27,520 nucleotides of DNA from Bdellovibrionales bacterium (GTDB lineage Bacteria; Bdellovibrionota; Bdellovibrionia; Bdellovibrionales; UBA1609). The stretch is taken from positions 1-27,520 of the forward strand of contig JANQSX010000122.1 in NCBI GenBank assembly GCA_028279085.1, written 5' to 3'. Position 1 is the stretch's first letter. Each line of letters opens with the position of its first letter. Position numbers and translations under genes: made by a program. Below are positions 25,201-27,520 of this stretch, piece after piece. The notes beneath the pieces are model-generated. The model was not told the origin of the DNA and searched no databases. It saw only the letters and a list, made by a program, of their open reading frames with translations.

Positions 25201-26259
25201 GTCCAACTAGGCTCTCTCCCGGGTATCTACGCAAAAGGGTCAGGACAAATATCTCTAACTGGAAAAAAAACTCCTTATACTCTAGGAATAACATCAACTA
25301 TTAAAGAAGCTAAAATTGAAAAAGAATTCATCTCCAATCAAGCCAATCAAATACAAGCAAATCCTAGATTATCTCTCTTGGAAGAAGATAGAAAAAACGT
25401 AAATCCTATTCAAATGAATTTTGATTTACATTTCAAAAATCCAATTCAAATAGAAAATTCTACTATAAAATCCTTATTTGTCGGAAAAACCAGAATAACA
25501 GGTTATCCCCCCAACCTTCTTTTATCCGGAACATTAAAATCTTTACCGGAAGGAACTATTACGTTCAGAGATCATGAGTTTGATATCTTATCAGCTAAAA
25601 TTTCCTATTTTAATAATGAACCTAATAATCCCGTAATTGATTTAAGAGCAAGAACTTTTGTTCAGGAAGCACAAAATAATACTAATAAATTTTCAAATAA
25701 TACTAATTTCCCGAATGATGACTTTCAAAGCAACACTAATTTCTCCAATGAATATAACATTCTTCTCAGAGTTAAAGGAAGAGGGAAAAAACCTATATTT
25801 ACACTCACTAGTACCCCTTCTATGTCAGAAAATGAAATTGTTTCTCTTTTGGCTTTTGGAGCCCGCTCTATTACCTTTAAACCAGGAAGTACAATAAATA
25901 ATATAGCAAAATATTCTTATTACCATTTAGGTCCGGCTCTTTTTCAAAAAGCTATAGGTCGGGAATTAAAAGATACATTAGGTGTGGTGGATCAATTTCT
26001 TATTGTACCACATATTAGTACGAAAAATAATTCTACTGTAACAAAATTAATTATCAGGAAAAATTTATTCAATAGATTGAATCTTTCCGGTAGTCGCACT
26101 ATTTTAGATCAAAATCCCTCAACTGATTTAAAAGCGGAATATAAAATAAATAAAAATATATCTATTATTGGCCTTTTAGAAAATGAAACACCCATAGAAG
26201 GCAGTGACAAAGAAAATAATACTATAGGTTTGGATTTGGAGTACCATATTGATTTTTAA
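22249..26259 (+). CDS. tamB: TamB-like translocation and assembly protein (AsmA/TamB superfamily, TTG start)
   Basis: TamB is an inner-membrane-anchored, periplasm-spanning beta-taco protein that works with an Omp85 partner and in phospholipid transport. This 1336-residue protein has a signal anchor at about 8-29. Long repetitive beta-strand stretches follow (pattern I-x-G-x-I/L), typical of AsmA-like proteins. The C-terminal DUF490 region is recognisable by VIDLRARTFVQEA, LLRVKGRGKKPIFTLTSTPS and MSENEIVSLLAFGARS. Its ending in LGLDLEYHIDF-like strands fits. TTG at 22249-22251 is preceded by AAGGAG with 9 nt spacing and overlaps the upstream stop by 8 nt. An Asn/Thr-rich insert (about residues 1142-1168) interrupts the DUF490 region. 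The next gene overlaps its stop by 11 nt and encodes the Omp85 partner. Confidence 0.9.
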   Translation: MIKKSQKIYIFYGLIIAFTIITIVGLTALYKKSKESASEYVSKRIQSELVKVEKNAKLKWEKLSVSFIPLKVEMKKVKINIPNNKMFPKSLTIDSLVVTPDYMALINRRLSAKIGFIGSNITIKAKANKKINRNKQLSLSLLKKIPISNLSFKNTTLSFTNDINTISVEQLNTKIYLSTSKITIKADTPSMEIGSQPIFSSSINITIKKDIVYLNHFKAENKNSWLTISSNVEGKIELQKIQSGKIKIIGSFLSEDLTAIIQVIKPQFKNPIKGRIIVNSELKYSKPSKLSGYIDLAAKQMSIANIFLSTVQVKGYIKNHLIHFEKFLIREPNQWHVDLKKSKINLKSPYHFQAKAAIKNSRLNTIFNTLNLKNIPLTSIINGKWKCNGTLYQNKTIECKGDTRFNQFIVHGGENRTILNIPQLKTNTHLNFINKTLTAKTKIQSGSDSLIDIDSLFNQEGHFTSKYKGVVHLSDIKNLVSLDPKGLMNIVNGTISVNNNKLNIESNLHLQDFTLSKFYMGNVKTYFNYTNKGILHFRKIQGQVKQSKYKGNLSINIFKNTIQAFAHSSRITLENIKYILKDRVYFPFEIPGTGTFSGYLSGPLKINIMNYNLHAQFFKVKWERESFNKAFIHVESKKGYVKTRQVNLIKNNGQIIFQGQVDPKGNMNAQLIGRDLYLQESANIAKVTNSEVAGITDFDMNLDGYFLNPLSKTNVKIKDLFYKGYPVGDSTLNLQLRKHQLEVSGSVANNLTIQKLIYPYKKEGIVEIQAMTKNLNIRELFLSNDSATQLYNQFQSNINSMIDISYRKNQLLQSLTGNIKVDKITIDANSYTLNSKWPFSMNFKKGILQIEPILLQSGGQSLHIIQSEKESIHISGDIKLDFFIFIFPFMRIWEGDLVMNLRLNSQLIHWSPKGEVNLKNGLVQITPQIDPFEEIYSDMELKNNNIIFHSLHTKTGGGNLQAKGNIDFLNTEYTPINIKGTFSQVQLGSLPGIYAKGSGQISLTGKKTPYTLGITSTIKEAKIEKEFISNQANQIQANPRLSLLEEDRKNVNPIQMNFDLHFKNPIQIENSTIKSLFVGKTRITGYPPNLLLSGTLKSLPEGTITFRDHEFDILSAKISYFNNEPNNPVIDLRARTFVQEAQNNTNKFSNNTNFPNDDFQSNTNFSNEYNILLRVKGRGKKPIFTLTSTPSMSENEIVSLLAFGARSITFKPGSTINNIAKYSYYHLGPALFQKAIGRELKDTLGVVDQFLIVPHISTKNNSTVTKLIIRKNLFNRLNLSGSRTILDQNPSTDLKAEYKINKNISIIGLLENETPIEGSDKENNTIGLDLEYHIDF

Positions 26260-27520
26260 AAAAAAATTGCTTATCTTTTGTACCTTAGCTCCGGGTTGTT
26301 TAGTGTATTCCGTTTCTACAGCCACTACACAAGAAACTAGAAATAGACTAATAACATCCATTCACTCATTAGAGCAAACAGAAAAACAAAACACATCTAA
26401 AAAACAAAGCATTACTATCGGAAATATTAATATAGAAACAGAAAATAAATATTTAAAGCAGTATATTACAAAAAAATTATCAAAATATAAAAAAAGAAAA
26501 GTTACAAAAAAATTATCTGACGAAATACATGAAAAAATACTATTTCTTTTAAAGAAAAAAAATATTCTTTTACCAAAAATAGAAGGCCCTCTGTTCTCTT
26601 TTACCAACGATAAATTAAATATCGTCTATACTATATATCATCCTTATAAATATGGTTTCGTTTTAGTGGGAAACAAAAACCTTAACAGTTACCAATTACT
26701 ATCCAAAAAAACTTATAAAAAGTATTTTAATAATAGCCAATTGATTAGAAAAGTCCTTTCACATATAAAAAGGATTTATTTAAAAGAGGGTTATGCAAAT
26801 ATTAACCTGAATCATCAAATAAAAACAGATTATAACAATTTTATAAAAACTGTTTTTATTCCTATTAGAGAAGGTTCTCAAACAAAAATAGAGGAAATAA
26901 AAATATTTGGTTCTTTTTCAAGGCCGGAGAGTTATTACATTCGTTTTATGCGTGCTCATAGCAGCCCATTGATTCAAAGAAGAATATTCTATAATCAAGA
27001 TATTCAAAAAGGATTAAAAAATCTTATTAATTCATTAAAAAATGAAGGTTTTTTGAAGGCAACATCACACACTAGAGTTACAAACAGTGCTCCAAATAAA
27101 GTGATCATTGACATTGTTTTAAATGAAGGCCCCCTGACTAAAATAAAAGAAATAAACTTTATTGGAAACAAAAAATTCTCTAGAGAAAAACTATTAAATC
27201 TTATAAAAACAAAAATAAACACAGGAATTAATATTAATTACTTAGAACAAGATATTCAAACTCTTATTTCCTCCTATAGAAATGAAGGGTTTATTGAAAT
27301 GGAATTAAATAATATAGAACAGATTATTCAGTACAATAAAAAAGATAATACCGTTACTTTAAATTTCAATGTTACAGAAAATGAAAAAATTAAAATTTCT
27401 GATATCCTTATAAAAGGAAATAACTTTACCAAGGAAGATTTTATAATTAAAAGTTTACCAGTGGAAAAAGGCGACATTTTAACTCCACAAAAAATAGAAT
27501 TTTCAGTTAAAAAACTAAGA
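26249..27520 (+). CDS. Omp85-family (TamA/BamA-like) protein, POTRA part (cut by window edge)
   Basis: The reading frame runs 424 codons from a TTG at 26249-26251 to the right edge without a stop. GGAG lies 7 nt before the TTG, and the start overlaps the tamB stop by 11 nt. The protein begins with a signal sequence (KKKLLIFCTLAPGC) and then carries a series of POTRA domains of the beta-alpha-alpha-beta-beta type: about 54-133, 134-209 (YGFVLVGNKNLNSYQL), 211-294 (TKIEEIKIFGSF), 297-378 (IKEINFIGNKKFSREKL) and 381 onward (ISDILIKGNNFTKEDF). At least five POTRAs are present in the visible part, more than the three of classical TamA. The beta-barrel is outside the window. Its place directly after tamB suggests TamA, but the POTRA number fits BamA-like proteins better. 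Confidence 0.88.
   Translation, partial: MIFKKKLLIFCTLAPGCLVYSVSTATTQETRNRLITSIHSLEQTEKQNTSKKQSITIGNINIETENKYLKQYITKKLSKYKKRKVTKKLSDEIHEKILFLLKKKNILLPKIEGPLFSFTNDKLNIVYTIYHPYKYGFVLVGNKNLNSYQLLSKKTYKKYFNNSQLIRKVLSHIKRIYLKEGYANINLNHQIKTDYNNFIKTVFIPIREGSQTKIEEIKIFGSFSRPESYYIRFMRAHSSPLIQRRIFYNQDIQKGLKNLINSLKNEGFLKATSHTRVTNSAPNKVIIDIVLNEGPLTKIKEINFIGNKKFSREKLLNLIKTKINTGININYLEQDIQTLISSYRNEGFIEMELNNIEQIIQYNKKDNTVTLNFNVTENEKIKISDILIKGNNFTKEDFIIKSLPVEKGDILTPQKIEFSVKKLR

Noticed and set aside
26249..26305. Lipobox in the Omp85 signal (LAPGC)
   Set aside because: Pro at -2 is unusual for a lipobox and Omp85 proteins normally have ordinary signal peptides; left as Sec signal.

Overview
The window reads as chromosome of an AT-rich Gram-negative bacterium. 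Outer-membrane biogenesis genes (TamB and an Omp85 protein with several POTRA domains), a lipobox lipoprotein, FtsQAZ and D-Ala-D-Ala ligase show a diderm, peptidoglycan-containing cell. A Ser/Thr kinase with a myxobacterial/Bdellovibrio-style activation segment and an extracytoplasmic PEGA domain, together with small secreted Cys-rich proteins, suggests Bdellovibrionota or a related former delta-proteobacterial lineage. That placement is inference. No rRNA, tRNA, insertion sequence, prophage or CRISPR array was seen, and there is no gene-free stretch longer than 300 bases.

Layout. Positions 1-1755 (minus strand) carry the N-terminal part of an AddB/RecB-like recombination protein, cut by the window edge, preceded by coaE. 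Positions 1828-4377 (plus) hold a two-gene unit: the PEGA-domain kinase and a Cys-rich lipoprotein. Positions 4424-10116 (minus) form a cell-envelope/division run in transcription order: small secreted His/Cys-rich protein, ddl, ftsQ, ftsA, ftsZ, nadK. It resembles the distal part of a dcw cluster without murG/murC/murB. corA (10310-11386, minus) has a 228-nt upstream gap, and a dienelactone-hydrolase-family gene lies upstream of it. The hydrolase is divergent from a membrane-anchored, FMN-binding glutamate-synthase-like protein whose transcript looks leaderless. A small cupin follows.

Positions 14464-19435 (minus) carry, in transcription order, ruvC, ruvA, ruvB, alanine dehydrogenase and an exported protein of about 14 ankyrin repeats. 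Positions 19609-27520 (plus) are a tightly packed run: TPR protein, EF-P, an uncharacterised helical/TPR-like protein, a giant TamB-like protein and an Omp85 (TamA/BamA-like) protein that runs off the right edge.

The genes serve core envelope growth and division (ddl-ftsQAZ), outer-membrane assembly (TamB plus Omp85), cofactor supply (coaE, nadK), Holliday-junction processing (ruvCAB) and ion/nitrogen metabolism (corA, alanine dehydrogenase, glutamate-synthase-like). Four genes (nadK, ruvB, tamB, Omp85) appear to start with TTG, each with a plausible Shine-Dalgarno. Several annotated-length ORFs (ftsZ, ddl, the secreted protein, the hydrolase) have better-supported starts inside the longest ORF. 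Nothing in the window is clearly an undescribed defence or mobile system. The most unusual items are the secreted His/Gly/Cys-rich protein coupled to ddl, the kinase-lipoprotein pair, the exported ankyrin protein and the leaderless glutamate-synthase-like gene.
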